From positions 1 to 53,646 of the forward strand of contig NZ_JNLX01000172.1 of the NCBI RefSeq assembly GCF_000715495.1: a DNA stretch of 53,646 bases. Direction: 5' to 3'. Both the position numbers and the translations under genes were made by a program. This stretch comes from Hymenobacter sp. IS2118 (GTDB lineage: Bacteria > Bacteroidota > Bacteroidia > Cytophagales > Hymenobacteraceae). The notes under the pieces were generated by a model, which was not told the DNA's origin, did no database searches, and saw only the letters and a program-made list of their open reading frames with translations. Positions within the stretch are counted from its first letter, which is position 1. Each line of letters starts with the position of its first letter. Positions 15,914 through 25,202 of the stretch are shown here, in pieces.

Positions 15914-17317
15914 CTATTGCGGTGGTGGGGTTCCGGCCGGCAACGGCGTCGGCTCGGCGTTTTGGTGCAGCGTTTCGCGGATGAAGCCCTGGCGCAGGTG
16001 CTCGTACAGGGAGTGCGGGTCGACGAGCGCGGCCACGGCCTGGGCCAGCATGGCGCCAATCAGCAGCTGGAAGATGGCCGAATGCCGGTCCGTCATTTCC
16101 AGCACCAGAATGGCGGCCGTGAAAGGCGAGCGTACTACGCCGGTGAGAAAGCCCACCATGCTCACCAGAATCAGCAGGTTGCGGTCGGCCACGGCTACAT
16201 GCGCCAGCCGGGCCACCCCATCGCCGAGCAGCGCGCCCGCGCTGAGTGAGGTAGCAAACACGCCGCCCGCGCCGCCGCTGCTGTAGCTCAGGGCCATGCC
16301 CGCGAAACGCACCGGAAACAGGTAGCCGGGCGTGGCACCATCGTTTTGAAACAGCAGCCGGTTGATGATGGGCTTGCCCGTGCCCACGCCGTCGGGGCCC
16401 ACGGCGTAGGCGAGGCCGGCCAGCAGCAGGCCACAGCCCACCACCCAGCCGGCCTGCGCCAGCGTGGTCGTGAAACGCTGCCGCTGAACGTTGAGCCAAA
16501 GCAGGGTTTTGGCAAAATACGCGCCCGCCAGCCCGCAGGCCACGGCCGTGGCCATCACCAGTACCTGATACCAGCCGGCCGGCGAAGTGATTTTGGGAAA
16601 GCCCAGGTACAGATAAGGACCCAAAAACTGCTGGGCCGTGAGGCCGGCAATAATTACGGCGCTGAACACGGCCATGCGAAAGCGCGAGAGGTGAATCTGA
16701 GTCAGTTCCTCGACCACGAACACGATGCCGCCAAGCGGGGTGTTGAAGGCCGCCGCCAGGCCGGCGGCTCCGCCCGTAACCAGCGCAATCTGGCGCGAGA
16801 GCTGCGGCCAGCCCGCCGGCTGCAGGCGGTTGATGGCCCGGAAAATGGCCGCTGCCACCTGAATCGTGGGTCCTTCGCGCCCGATAACGCCGCCGCCCAG
16901 CAGCAGCACCACGCTACTCAGCACCTTCACCACCGCCACCCGCAAACTGAGCAGGTAGGCCGTGTGCCGGTGCTGGGCGGGCGTCGAAAGCTGGATGCCG
17001 GCCATGACCTGCGGGATGCCGCTGCCCCGCGCCGCCGGGGCAAGCCGTTTCACCAGCGCCCACGACACCAGGAAGGCCAGCGGCGTGAGCCCAAAAGCCA
17101 GCAGCGGCTCGCGGCGCAGCCAGTCGAAGCTCACGGCCTCGGCCCAGACAAACACCTTTTCGTAGCCCACGGCCATGAGCCCGGTCAGCAGGGAGGCAAT
17201 CCAGAAGGGGAAGCTTTGCAGGATGAGGCGCCGCACCCGGGCGGTGTAGAGCGGCTGGATAAAAACGTGGTCGAGCCAGGCCAGGGCGCGGGCGTAGCGG
17301 GAAGTAGCATCGGGCAT
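15914..17317 (-). CDS. ClC-family chloride/proton antiporter
   Basis: A 467-residue integral membrane protein with all ClC signatures: GSGIPQV at 98-104, GREGPTIQ at 146-153 with the gating Glu148, and SYSSGGAGGVFATSLSAGALLG in the C-terminal half. The second pair FVVEEL (Glu203/204) matches the internal proton glutamate of E. coli ClcA, so this should exchange Cl- for H+ and not act as a simple channel. No CBS domains follow, as in bacterial exchangers. Start ATG at 17317; a weak -7 match (CACCTTTG, minus strand, 17324-17331) sits just upstream. A long plus-strand frame over 16346-17344 is its shadow. Confidence 0.93.
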   Translation of the reverse strand: MPDATSRYARALAWLDHVFIQPLYTARVRRLILQSFPFWIASLLTGLMAVGYEKVFVWAEAVSFDWLRREPLLAFGLTPLAFLVSWALVKRLAPAARGSGIPQVMAGIQLSTPAQHRHTAYLLSLRVAVVKVLSSVVLLLGGGVIGREGPTIQVAAAIFRAINRLQPAGWPQLSRQIALVTGGAAGLAAAFNTPLGGIVFVVEELTQIHLSRFRMAVFSAVIIAGLTAQQFLGPYLYLGFPKITSPAGWYQVLVMATAVACGLAGAYFAKTLLWLNVQRQRFTTTLAQAGWVVGCGLLLAGLAYAVGPDGVGTGKPIINRLLFQNDGATPGYLFPVRFAGMALSYSSGGAGGVFATSLSAGALLGDGVARLAHVAVADRNLLILVSMVGFLTGVVRSPFTAAILVLEMTDRHSAIFQLLIGAMLAQAVAALVDPHSLYEHLRQGFIRETLHQNAEPTPLPAGTPPPQ

Positions 17318-17617
17318 AGGCCCACAAAGGTGCGGGTAATTTGAGCAGGGGCGTCGCTGGCGCCGCCGCCCGTCGACGGGTCTGCCCCGTCTCCCGCCGC
17401 TGGCTTTGGGGAATTATCTGGCTGACTGGTGGTACAGCTCCGGTCCATAATTTCTGAATGGCCGCGCACTCAGGCTATCAAAAAAACGCTGCGGGTGATT
17501 ATGCAAACGGGGCAGTTTCTGGCAGGTTGGCTAGATAAATTAGGCGGGAACACGCAACTTTCGGACCTTTGCGTCATCTATGGGCCTACCCAGATTTAGG
17601 TGTTCGGAAGTAAGGAT

Positions 17618-20218
17618 ATGCGTTATTTTTTATTGATATGTTGGTTGGGGATGTTTGCGGGCAGCGCCCATGGCCAGCAGGTGCCACCGCCCGTTTCGGC
17701 TACTGCCGAGGCCGCCCGGCCGGCGCCCAAACGCCAGCTCAAAGCCGTGCGCATCAGCACGCCCCTCAAGCTGGACGGCTTGCTCGACGAGGCCGTGTGG
17801 CAGACGGCGCCCATCGCCTCGCAGTTTACCGAGCTGGAACCCACGCCGGGCCGCCCCGAAAAATACCCCACCGAAGTACGCATTCTCTACGATGACGCCG
17901 CGATTTACGTGGGCGCCATTATGCACGATGTGTCGCAGGATTCCATTCTGCGCGAGCTCACGGCCCGCGACAATATTGGCAATTCCGACTGGTTTGGCGT
18001 GTTCATCGACACGTATAACGACCACCTCAACGGCTATGAGTTCCTGCTCACGCCCGGCGGCGTGCAGGTAGACCTGCGCAACTCGCCCGCCACCGGCGAA
18101 GACGGCAACTGGAACGCCGTGTGGGACTCGCGCACTACTTTGCAGGGCACCGACTGGGTGGCCGAAATGCGGATTCCCTTTTCGGCCATTCGCTTCAGCA
18201 AGGCCGAGGAGCAGGTGTGGGGGCTGAATTTTGGCCGGCAGCGGCGTAGCACGCGACAGGTTTTTTTCTGGAACGAAGTCAAGCCCCAGGTGTCGGGCTT
18301 CGTGAACCAGTGGGGCGAGCTCACGGGCCTGCGCGACCTCAAGCCACCGCTGCGCCTCTCGCTCACGCCCTACGTTTCGACCTACGTCGACCACTACCCC
18401 TTCAACGAGCAGGGCAAGAAAAACACTAGTACCAGCTTCAACGGCGGGGCCGACGTGAAGTGGGGCATCAACGAAAGCTTCACGCTCGATGCCACGCTCG
18501 TGCCCGATTTTGGGCAGGTGCAGAGCGACAATCAAGTGCTCAACCTCTCGCCCTTCGAAGTGCAGTTCGCCGAAAATCGGCAGTTTTTCACCGAAGGCAC
18601 GGAGCTGTTCAACAAAGGCGGGCTGTTTTATTCGCGGCGGGTGGGGGCCACGCCCATCGGCTTCGGGCAGGTGAGCGGCCAGCTACGGGCCGGCGAGCGG
18701 GCGGGCGATGGCAGCCGGCGCGGCGGCGAGTTCGTGGTGGAAAACCCCGGCGTGACGCGCCTGCTCAACGCCACCAAGGTGTCGGGGCGCACCAGCAAGG
18801 GCCTGGGCGTGGGCATTTTCAACGCCCTGAGCAACGACGTGTACGCCACGGTGCAGGACAGCACCACCGGCGCCCAACGCGAGGTACTCACCCAGCCGTT
18901 CAGCAACTATAGCATTGCGGTGCTCGACCAAAGCCTGAAGAACAACTCTTTCGTGAGTCTCATCAACACCAACGTGACGCGCGCCGGCCGCACCTACGAC
19001 GCCAATGTGACCGGCGGCCTGTTTCGCTTCGCCAACAAGGCCAATGCGTATGCCATTGACGGGCAGCTCATCTACTCGCACCGGCGCGGCAAGGCCTTTA
19101 ACCGGGAGAGCGAAGTAGAGGACCAGAACGGGTACAAATACTACCTCAACTTTGGCAAAATCAGCGGCAATTTCACCTGGAGCGTCGACCACGGCATTGA
19201 GTCGAGTACCTACAACCCTAATGACTTGGGTATCCTGTTCAGTAATAACGAGATTTCACAGTCCTTCAACGTCAACTACAACATTTACAAGCCATTCTGG
19301 AAGGTGAACAACCTGCGCACCTACGGTAGCATCAGCTACTCGCTGCTGCAAAAGCCCACGCTCTACCAGGAAGCGGGCCTGTATTTGGGCGGCAACACCA
19401 CCTTCACCAAAAACTTCCTCACCGCTGGCCTCGACCTGCAGGCGCTGCCGCTGGCCCGCGACTATTTCGACCCGCGCCGCGCGCCGCTGGGCCGCTACTA
19501 CGTGCGCAAGCCTGCCAATGCCCGCATCAACGGCTTCTTGTCTTCGGACTACCGCCGCAAATTTGCCTACGACGTACGGTACGCCGCCCGGCTTTTCGCG
19601 GCCGATGGCACCCGTACCAACCGCAATACGCTGTTTCTAAGCCTGAGCCCGCGCTACCGGGCCAACGACCACCTCAGCTTCGTGTACGCAACCAGCTACG
19701 AGCTGATTCGCAACCAGATTGGCTACGCCGGCGGCCTTAACGCTGGTATTGCCGAGGACGCGGCCCTGCTCACCGACTTCGGCGGCCGGAGTGGCGACGT
19801 GCTGCTGGGGCGCCGCAGCGTAGCCACCGTCACTAACACGGCCACGGTTACTTACACCTTCACCAACCGCATGTCGTTCAACATCCGCACGCGGCACTAC
19901 GTGAGCAACGTGCACTACCGCGACTTCAGCCGCCTGCGCCCCGACGGCGTGGAAACCGCCGCGGCCTACCAGCGCAACCGCGACAACACCTACAACGCCT
20001 TCAACGTGGACGCCGTGTACTCGTGGTGGTTCGCGCCGGGCTCCCAAATCAGCATCGTGTGGAAAAACGCCAGCACCAGAGAGCTGTTTGCCGACCAGGC
20101 CACGCCACAGTATTTCGACAATTTCACCAGCACCATCAACACCCCGCACAATAACTCGGTGTCGATGAAAGTGCTCTATTATCTTGATTACCTGAGCCTG
20201 CGGCCGCGCCGGGGGTAG
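17618..20218 (+). CDS. DUF5916 outer-membrane protein with CBM9-like domain
   Basis: An 866-residue exported protein: signal peptide (MRYFLLICWLGMFAGSAHGQ), then a carbohydrate-binding family 9-like sandwich at about 45-240 (LKLDGLLDEAVWQTAPIA, VRILYDDAAIYVGAIMHD, DWVAEMRIPFSAIRF). A long beta-rich part follows (VPDFGQVQSDNQVLNLSPFE, FAENRQFFTEGTELF) that fits an outer-membrane barrel ending in aromatic-containing strands. This is the DUF5916 architecture common in Bacteroidota; the substrate is unknown. ATG 17618 gives the clean signal peptide; six codons more are open upstream. Confidence 0.87.
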   Translation: MRYFLLICWLGMFAGSAHGQQVPPPVSATAEAARPAPKRQLKAVRISTPLKLDGLLDEAVWQTAPIASQFTELEPTPGRPEKYPTEVRILYDDAAIYVGAIMHDVSQDSILRELTARDNIGNSDWFGVFIDTYNDHLNGYEFLLTPGGVQVDLRNSPATGEDGNWNAVWDSRTTLQGTDWVAEMRIPFSAIRFSKAEEQVWGLNFGRQRRSTRQVFFWNEVKPQVSGFVNQWGELTGLRDLKPPLRLSLTPYVSTYVDHYPFNEQGKKNTSTSFNGGADVKWGINESFTLDATLVPDFGQVQSDNQVLNLSPFEVQFAENRQFFTEGTELFNKGGLFYSRRVGATPIGFGQVSGQLRAGERAGDGSRRGGEFVVENPGVTRLLNATKVSGRTSKGLGVGIFNALSNDVYATVQDSTTGAQREVLTQPFSNYSIAVLDQSLKNNSFVSLINTNVTRAGRTYDANVTGGLFRFANKANAYAIDGQLIYSHRRGKAFNRESEVEDQNGYKYYLNFGKISGNFTWSVDHGIESSTYNPNDLGILFSNNEISQSFNVNYNIYKPFWKVNNLRTYGSISYSLLQKPTLYQEAGLYLGGNTTFTKNFLTAGLDLQALPLARDYFDPRRAPLGRYYVRKPANARINGFLSSDYRRKFAYDVRYAARLFAADGTRTNRNTLFLSLSPRYRANDHLSFVYATSYELIRNQIGYAGGLNAGIAEDAALLTDFGGRSGDVLLGRRSVATVTNTATVTYTFTNRMSFNIRTRHYVSNVHYRDFSRLRPDGVETAAAYQRNRDNTYNAFNVDAVYSWWFAPGSQISIVWKNASTRELFADQATPQYFDNFTSTINTPHNNSVSMKVLYYLDYLSLRPRRG

Positions 20219-20257
20219 AATCTGGCCGCAGTTCGAGGTTGCTTGCTGTAGCGTGCG

Positions 20258-21880
20258 CTACTTCACGGCTGCCGTTTGCTGGTCGGCCAGTTTCACGGCT
20301 TCGTAGAGGTTCACGATGCCGCCGCTTTTGGAAAGGGTGGCAAAGTCTACCAGCTTTTTGGTGCCGGGCTTGTTCACCTTGGTGTGGTACGGCACCGCCG
20401 ATTGCAGAATAATCTGCTTGAGCTGCAACGCCGTGAGCTGGGGAAAGTACGATTTCAGCACCGCCGCCACGCCCGCCACCACGGGCGCAGCCATGCTGGT
20501 ACCGCTGAAAGTAGCGTAAGTATTAGCGGGGGTAGAGGAATAAATGTCGACGCCGGGCGCGAACACGTCCACGGTTTGCTTGCCATAGTTCGAGAACCTG
20601 GCCGCCAGCTCCGGGGTGTTGAGGCGGCTGCTGGCGCCCACCGTAATCTGGTTGGCAATGTCCTGGCCGTTGAGGTAGCGGGCCGACGGATAATTCAGGC
20701 CGGCGTCGTTGTCGTTGCCGCTGTTGCCGGCGGCGTGCACCAGCAGCACGCCTTTCTGGTCGGCGTAGCGCATAGCGGCGTCTACCGCGGCCTTATCTGG
20801 CGAGTAGTCTTTGCCGAAGCTCATGCTGATAATCTGGGCGCCGTTGTCCACGGCATACCGGATGGCGTTGGCCACGTCCTTGTCGCGCTCGTCGCCGCTG
20901 GGCGTCGAGCGCACGCTCATGATTCGTACCGCGTCGGCCACGCCGTCGGCGCCGAGCTGGTTGCCGCGCACACCCGCGATAATGCCCGCGCAGTGCGTGC
21001 CGTGGGTGGCGTCGGGCCCCTGCGAGTCGGGGTTGCCGTAGCCGGTTTCGGCGAGGTTGGCCACGTCGTCGCCCACAATCGGGCGCGGGTTGTAGGCGGG
21101 GTTCAGGCTTTTTTCTACCCGGTCGCGGGAGTGCGTAATGGCTTCGGTGAGGCTTTTCAGCGACTCGTCGGTGCTGGCAAAGTGGTTGCGGCTCAGGAAG
21201 GCGTACAACGAGCCGGCGCCGGACACATCGGGCCGGGAGCGAGCCGCCTGCCGCAGCAGGGCCGTGTCGAGGCGGGGGGTATTCAGTGCCTGCTTCATTC
21301 GCTCGAAGGTGGCCGTATTGCTGGTGAAAGCTTCGTTCAGCATCAAAAGCTGCTTGTTTTCGGCGGCCACATCTTTCAGGTACGAGGCTTTGGCCAGCGC
21401 GTACACATCGAATTTAGCCTGGTCGGCCACTGACAGCGACTTGCGCTTTTTACCTTCAAACTGCGCCTTGTATTGGCCGTAGATGCGGGTTTGCTCCAGG
21501 GTTTCCACGGCAATATTTTGCCCGTCTTTGCCGCCCAGAAAGTTCCAGCCGCGCACGTCGTCCACGTAGCCGTTCTGGTCGTCGTCCACGCCATTGCCGG
21601 CTATTTCGCTGGGCTTGCGCCACAGCACGGCTTTCAAATCCTGGTGGGTAGAATCGATGCCCGAATCGAGCACGGCCACCAGCACGGGCGTGGGCTTGCG
21701 GTTGGCCAGCAGCTCCCGGTACGCGCGGTCGGCGCTGATGCCGGGCACGCCGTCGGCTTGCAAATCCAGGTGCTGCCAGCGGCGCCCGGTTTCGTTTTGG
21801 GCGCGGGCCGTGAGGCTAGTGAATGATAATAGGCCGAGCAGCGCCAGTTGGGGAAAACGCGAGAAAGTAGAAGTGGGCAT
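20258..21880 (-). CDS. Secreted subtilisin-like S8 serine peptidase
   Basis: A 540-residue exported protease. A signal peptide (ending LTARAQ, about residue 28) and a short propeptide-like stretch precede the catalytic triad: Asp72 in VAVLDSGIDSTH, His in DATHGTHCAGI and Ser in FSGTSMAAPVVAG. Between Asp and His is a long charged helical insertion of about 200 residues (GGKDGQN... to ...HSRDRVEKSL), also seen in other Bacteroidota S8 proteins. Start 21880 (MPTSTFSRF) is preferred; an ATG at 21898 adds six residues. The upstream minus strand has TTTG and TACTTTC boxes at promoter-like spacing. Confidence 0.92.
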   Translation of the reverse strand: MPTSTFSRFPQLALLGLLSFTSLTARAQNETGRRWQHLDLQADGVPGISADRAYRELLANRKPTPVLVAVLDSGIDSTHQDLKAVLWRKPSEIAGNGVDDDQNGYVDDVRGWNFLGGKDGQNIAVETLEQTRIYGQYKAQFEGKKRKSLSVADQAKFDVYALAKASYLKDVAAENKQLLMLNEAFTSNTATFERMKQALNTPRLDTALLRQAARSRPDVSGAGSLYAFLSRNHFASTDESLKSLTEAITHSRDRVEKSLNPAYNPRPIVGDDVANLAETGYGNPDSQGPDATHGTHCAGIIAGVRGNQLGADGVADAVRIMSVRSTPSGDERDKDVANAIRYAVDNGAQIISMSFGKDYSPDKAAVDAAMRYADQKGVLLVHAAGNSGNDNDAGLNYPSARYLNGQDIANQITVGASSRLNTPELAARFSNYGKQTVDVFAPGVDIYSSTPANTYATFSGTSMAAPVVAGVAAVLKSYFPQLTALQLKQIILQSAVPYHTKVNKPGTKKLVDFATLSKSGGIVNLYEAVKLADQQTAAVK

Positions 21881-22020
21881 TGGAAATAATGAAATCATTG
21901 TTCTGAAAGTAAATTTTTAATAAAGTGCAAAGGGGAATGTAGATAGCTTGCGCTCCAAAGATTGAAATGTTGCTGCTAACGAAAATAATCAAGCTCCCTG
22001 ACGGAAGTATAAGTCTAAGT

Positions 22021-22038
22021 CAAGGGATTCAACCCTTG
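22021..22038. promoter_or_regulatory. Short dyad upstream of a small gene
   Basis: CAAGGG-N6-CCCTTG, a six-base perfect inverted repeat 17 bases before the ATG at 22055, at the place of a promoter. It could be an operator; no regulator is evident. Confidence 0.35.
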
Positions 22039-22054
22039 TAAATAATTTGTATCT

Positions 22055-22360
22055 ATGAAAAGCCGCTACCTCACCGTTGATGGTTTTATTCACTCAACAG
22101 GCCTACGCGACCAGTTTTTGGGAGTGTATATTGAATTAAATACGCTGAATTTGAATGAAGATTTTCTGAGCCGGTTCACTTCCTGGCTGAGTAACTATAA
22201 AAAGTCTCAGAAGATTTATGACAACATTAGTTCAGAAAAATACTTGCATCGGCTTGATGATGAAGGATTGAAACTAGCCAAGGAATTAAAAAATATGCTC
22301 AACGGTGAATGCAAAATAGAATATTATTCAGATGCTTTCAGTAAAAGGTTTTCGGTGTGA
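22055..22360 (+). CDS. Hypothetical protein, 101 aa, AT-rich
   Basis: A small soluble protein (MKSRYLTVDGFIHSTGLRDQ... to ...SDAFSKRFSV) with a beta start and two charged helices. Lys, Asn and Ile are frequent and base composition is distinctly more AT-rich than the neighbours, a sign of recent acquisition. The ATG follows an AT-rich promoter-like region. It sits between two minus-strand genes. Unknown family. Confidence 0.6.
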   Translation: MKSRYLTVDGFIHSTGLRDQFLGVYIELNTLNLNEDFLSRFTSWLSNYKKSQKIYDNISSEKYLHRLDDEGLKLAKELKNMLNGECKIEYYSDAFSKRFSV

Positions 22361-22452
22361 TTTGCGTGAAATTTAATACCCCTTTGTAATAGAAAATCAA
22401 CTGCAACTGATGTCTCTTCCGGGGTTTTTAGCTGGTTATAAGACCAAGCCGC

Positions 22453-23457
22453 TTAGCGTTTTTCTGTGAGCCCGCCCGGCAACCCCAGCAGTTCCGTGGC
22501 CGCCGCGAAGGGCGTGAGTTGGCCGGCGGCTACGGCCTGCTGCACTGCGGGCAGGCGGTGGCGCACGGCTGCATCAGCGTAAAACCGGGTTTCCAGCTCC
22601 TGCACGATACTTTGGTGCAGCCACTGCAGTTGCTGCTGCTGCCGCCGCTGCTGGAAATAGCCGTTTTCCCGCGTTGCGGTGGCGTAGTCTTCAATCACGG
22701 TCCACACGTCGGCCAGGCCGGTGCCGCCCAGCGCGGAGCTGAGCAGTACCGGCTGCACCTGGCCCGAGGGCGCGGCGGGGAACAGGTGCAGCGCGTTCTG
22801 ATAGTCGAGGCGGGCGCGGCGGGCGGCCTGCTCGTTGCCGTGGTCGGCTTTGGTGATGCACAGGGCGTCGGCCATTTCCATGATGCCGCGCTTGAGGCCC
22901 TGCAATTCGTCGCCGGCCCCGGCCAGCAGCAGCAGCAGGAAAAAATCGACCATGCCGTGCACCGTAGTTTCGGACTGGCCCACGCCCACGGTTTCCACGA
23001 AAATAACGTCGTGGCCCGCCGCTTCGCACAGGAGCAGAGCTTCGCGGGTGGCGCGCGCCACGCCGCCCAGGCTGCCGCCAGCGGGGGAGGGGCGGATAAA
23101 CGCCGCCGCGTGCGCCGAGAGCCAGGGCATCCGGGTTTTGTCGCCCAGAATGCTGCCGCCGCCGCGCTGGCTGCTGGGGTCCACGGCCAATACGGCCAGC
23201 TTGTGACCCCGCGTCTCGACCAAATACCGGCCCAGCGCTTCAATAAACGTGCTTTTGCCCACGCCCGGCACGCCCGTGATGCCCACCCGCAGGCTGCGGC
23301 CGGTGTGCGGCAGCGCCGCTTGCAGCACCTGCTGCGCCAGGGCCTGGTCTGCCGGCAGGGTGCTTTCAACCAGCGTGATGGCGCGGCCCAGCACCGTGCG
23401 GTTGCCGGCCAGAATGCCGGCAGTGTACTCGGCGGCGGAAAGTCGTTTGGGAGGCAT
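22453..23457 (-). CDS. meaB: MeaB/ArgK-type GTPase (methylmalonyl-CoA mutase chaperone)
   Basis: A 334-residue G3E-type P-loop GTPase. Walker A is GVPGVGKST at 62-70, with LAVDPSSQRGGGSILGDKTRM and VETVGVGQSE as switch motifs and TKAD as the base-recognition motif. MeaB guards B12-dependent methylmalonyl-CoA mutase, loading and protecting its cofactor. ATG 23457 (MPPKRLSAAEY) is preferred; 23490 is an alternative that adds 11 Pro/Arg-rich residues. No mutase gene lies in the window, so this copy is separated from its client. Confidence 0.93.
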   Translation of the reverse strand: MPPKRLSAAEYTAGILAGNRTVLGRAITLVESTLPADQALAQQVLQAALPHTGRSLRVGITGVPGVGKSTFIEALGRYLVETRGHKLAVLAVDPSSQRGGGSILGDKTRMPWLSAHAAAFIRPSPAGGSLGGVARATREALLLCEAAGHDVIFVETVGVGQSETTVHGMVDFFLLLLLAGAGDELQGLKRGIMEMADALCITKADHGNEQAARRARLDYQNALHLFPAAPSGQVQPVLLSSALGGTGLADVWTVIEDYATATRENGYFQQRRQQQQLQWLHQSIVQELETRFYADAAVRHRLPAVQQAVAAGQLTPFAAATELLGLPGGLTEKR

Positions 23458-23602
23458 GGGCAGGGGCGAAGGGCGAGGACGGGTCGGCAAAGCAACGCGC
23501 TAAGAACCGAATTACGCGGCAGTAGCTTATTTTACGCCTTCAATTCGGACAGCCAACCGGCAGAAAGGCCCGGCCAAAGCGTACCCCCATTTCCCGCGCC
23601 CC

Positions 23603-25015
23603 ATGAAACCACTTCGCCTCTTGCCGCTGGCTGCCTTGCTGGCCCTGCCCGCCGCCGTGCGCGCCCAAACCGAGCTTGGCAACTTCTCGGCCACCGGCCG
23701 GGGCGGCGTTATCAACACCTTCGCAACGGGCTACCAGGCCATTGGGGTGAACCCGGCTAACCTGGGCCGCACGGGCGAGTCCACCGTTTCCTTCACCATC
23801 GGCGAGTTGGGCCTGGGTGTGGGGTCGCGTTCGCTGAGCAAAACCTTGTTCGAGCGCATCATTTTCGAGCGCACGCAATCCGTGGGGCCGGCCGAAAGAG
23901 CAGAATTAGTGGATGCCTTTTCGGGCGAAAATGCCTTCAACCTCAACCTCGACGCCACCACGCTGGGCGTTTCCGTTTCTCTGCCCTACGGCTTGGGCGG
24001 ACTGGCGTTCAGCAACCGCCAGCGCATGAGTGCCCACCTGGGCCTGAACCGCAACGCGGCCGATGTGATTGTGAACGGCAAGAATGCCGCCAGCATCCAG
24101 CAGTATTACCCCACCACGGGCACGGCTACGCTGCCGCCGCCGCTGCTGTCCGAGTTTCTGGACGGCACTGCCATTCAGCTGGCCTGGACCAGCGAGTACA
24201 ACATTTCCTACGGCATGCTGATTATCGACAAGCCCTTGCTGAAGCTTACGGCCGGGGCGGGCTACCGCTACATTCAGGGCATCGGCATTGCCGATATTCG
24301 GGCCGAGGACGGGAAACTGGACGCGTACTCGGCGCTTTCGCCCCTTTTTGGCGTCAACTACGGCAACCTTGCCGGTAGCCCCAACTTCAACTACGAAACC
24401 GGCTCGGGGCTGAATCCGGTGGGCCGCGGCCACGGCTACGACCTGGGCCTGGCGGCCGAAGTGGGCAAATTCGTGCGCCTCGGCGTGTCCCTCACCGACC
24501 TGGGTTCCATGACCTGGAAGGGCAACGTGGTGACGGCCTCCGACCAGGAGCTGCGGGCCACCACTGCTACCGGTATCAACAGCTACGACGTGCTGAAGGA
24601 AGTGGTGGACCAGTTCGATACCAACGAAACCAACCTGTTCGATTACGACGGGCAGCAGCAGCGCAAGGCCAATTTGCCGGGCAAGCTGCGCCTGGGCGTG
24701 GGCGCACGAATCAGCAGCTTGTTTGAGGCCGGAATTGATTTTACCGCGCCCCTGAATAAGGTTTCCGGCAACCTTACGTCCCCTTTCGTGGGCCTGGGCG
24801 TCGATTACAAGCCCGTGCGCTGGTTACGGCTGAGCAGCGGCCTGAGCGGCGGCGCGGGCTACGGGGCCAACCTGCCGCTGGGCATCACGCTGGTTACGCC
24901 CATCTGGGAAGCCGGAGTTAGCTCGCGCGACGTTACCGGATACTTCACCCAGAACTCGCCGCACTACTCGCTGGCGCTGGGCTTCCTGCGCTTCAATATT
25001 GGCAAAAAGGAATAG
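23603..25015 (+). CDS. DUF5723-type outer-membrane beta-barrel protein
   Basis: A 470-residue exported protein: signal peptide (LLPLAALLALPAAVRAQ), then repeated beta strands rich in Gly and aromatics (GYQAIGVNPANLGRTGES, GLAFSNRQRMSAHLGLN, LRLGVGARISSLFEAGIDF), ending SLALGFLRFNIGKKE with a terminal barrel strand. The NPANLG motif is typical of DUF5723/PorV-like proteins of Bacteroidota. Substrate unknown. A 39-base palindrome follows 37 bases after the stop. Confidence 0.82.
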   Translation: MKPLRLLPLAALLALPAAVRAQTELGNFSATGRGGVINTFATGYQAIGVNPANLGRTGESTVSFTIGELGLGVGSRSLSKTLFERIIFERTQSVGPAERAELVDAFSGENAFNLNLDATTLGVSVSLPYGLGGLAFSNRQRMSAHLGLNRNAADVIVNGKNAASIQQYYPTTGTATLPPPLLSEFLDGTAIQLAWTSEYNISYGMLIIDKPLLKLTAGAGYRYIQGIGIADIRAEDGKLDAYSALSPLFGVNYGNLAGSPNFNYETGSGLNPVGRGHGYDLGLAAEVGKFVRLGVSLTDLGSMTWKGNVVTASDQELRATTATGINSYDVLKEVVDQFDTNETNLFDYDGQQQRKANLPGKLRLGVGARISSLFEAGIDFTAPLNKVSGNLTSPFVGLGVDYKPVRWLRLSSGLSGGAGYGANLPLGITLVTPIWEAGVSSRDVTGYFTQNSPHYSLALGFLRFNIGKKE

Positions 25016-25052
25016 CCGGTCACCTAACTCTAATCCCAAGCCGGTGTTTTTT

Positions 25053-25141
25053 ACCGCAGAAGGCGCAGAAAGATTCGCAGAAAGACCGCAGAAGAACAGC
25101 CTCTGCGGTCTTTCTGCGAATCTTTCTGCGCCTTCTGCGGT
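25053..25141. repeat. Perfect 39-base inverted repeat with GCAGA units
   Basis: Arms 25053-25091 and 25103-25141 are perfectly complementary over 39 bases, with an 11-base loop. Each arm carries GCAGA four times at 9-13 base spacing. It lies between two convergent genes and could stop transcription both ways. The same GCAGA-rich design recurs at 51511-51611. Confidence 0.95.
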
Positions 25142-25202
25142 GAAAATACTTACACGAAAAGTCGCTGCAAGTAATGGTTTGCAACCTGCCCATGCCGGTC
25201 GC

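Noticed and set aside
16346..17344. 332-codon open frame opposite the ClC gene
   Set aside because: Gln/Arg/His-rich, no motifs, entirely within a certain gene.
20276..21433. 385-codon open frame opposite the subtilisin
   Set aside because: Shadow frame of a protein with an intact catalytic triad.
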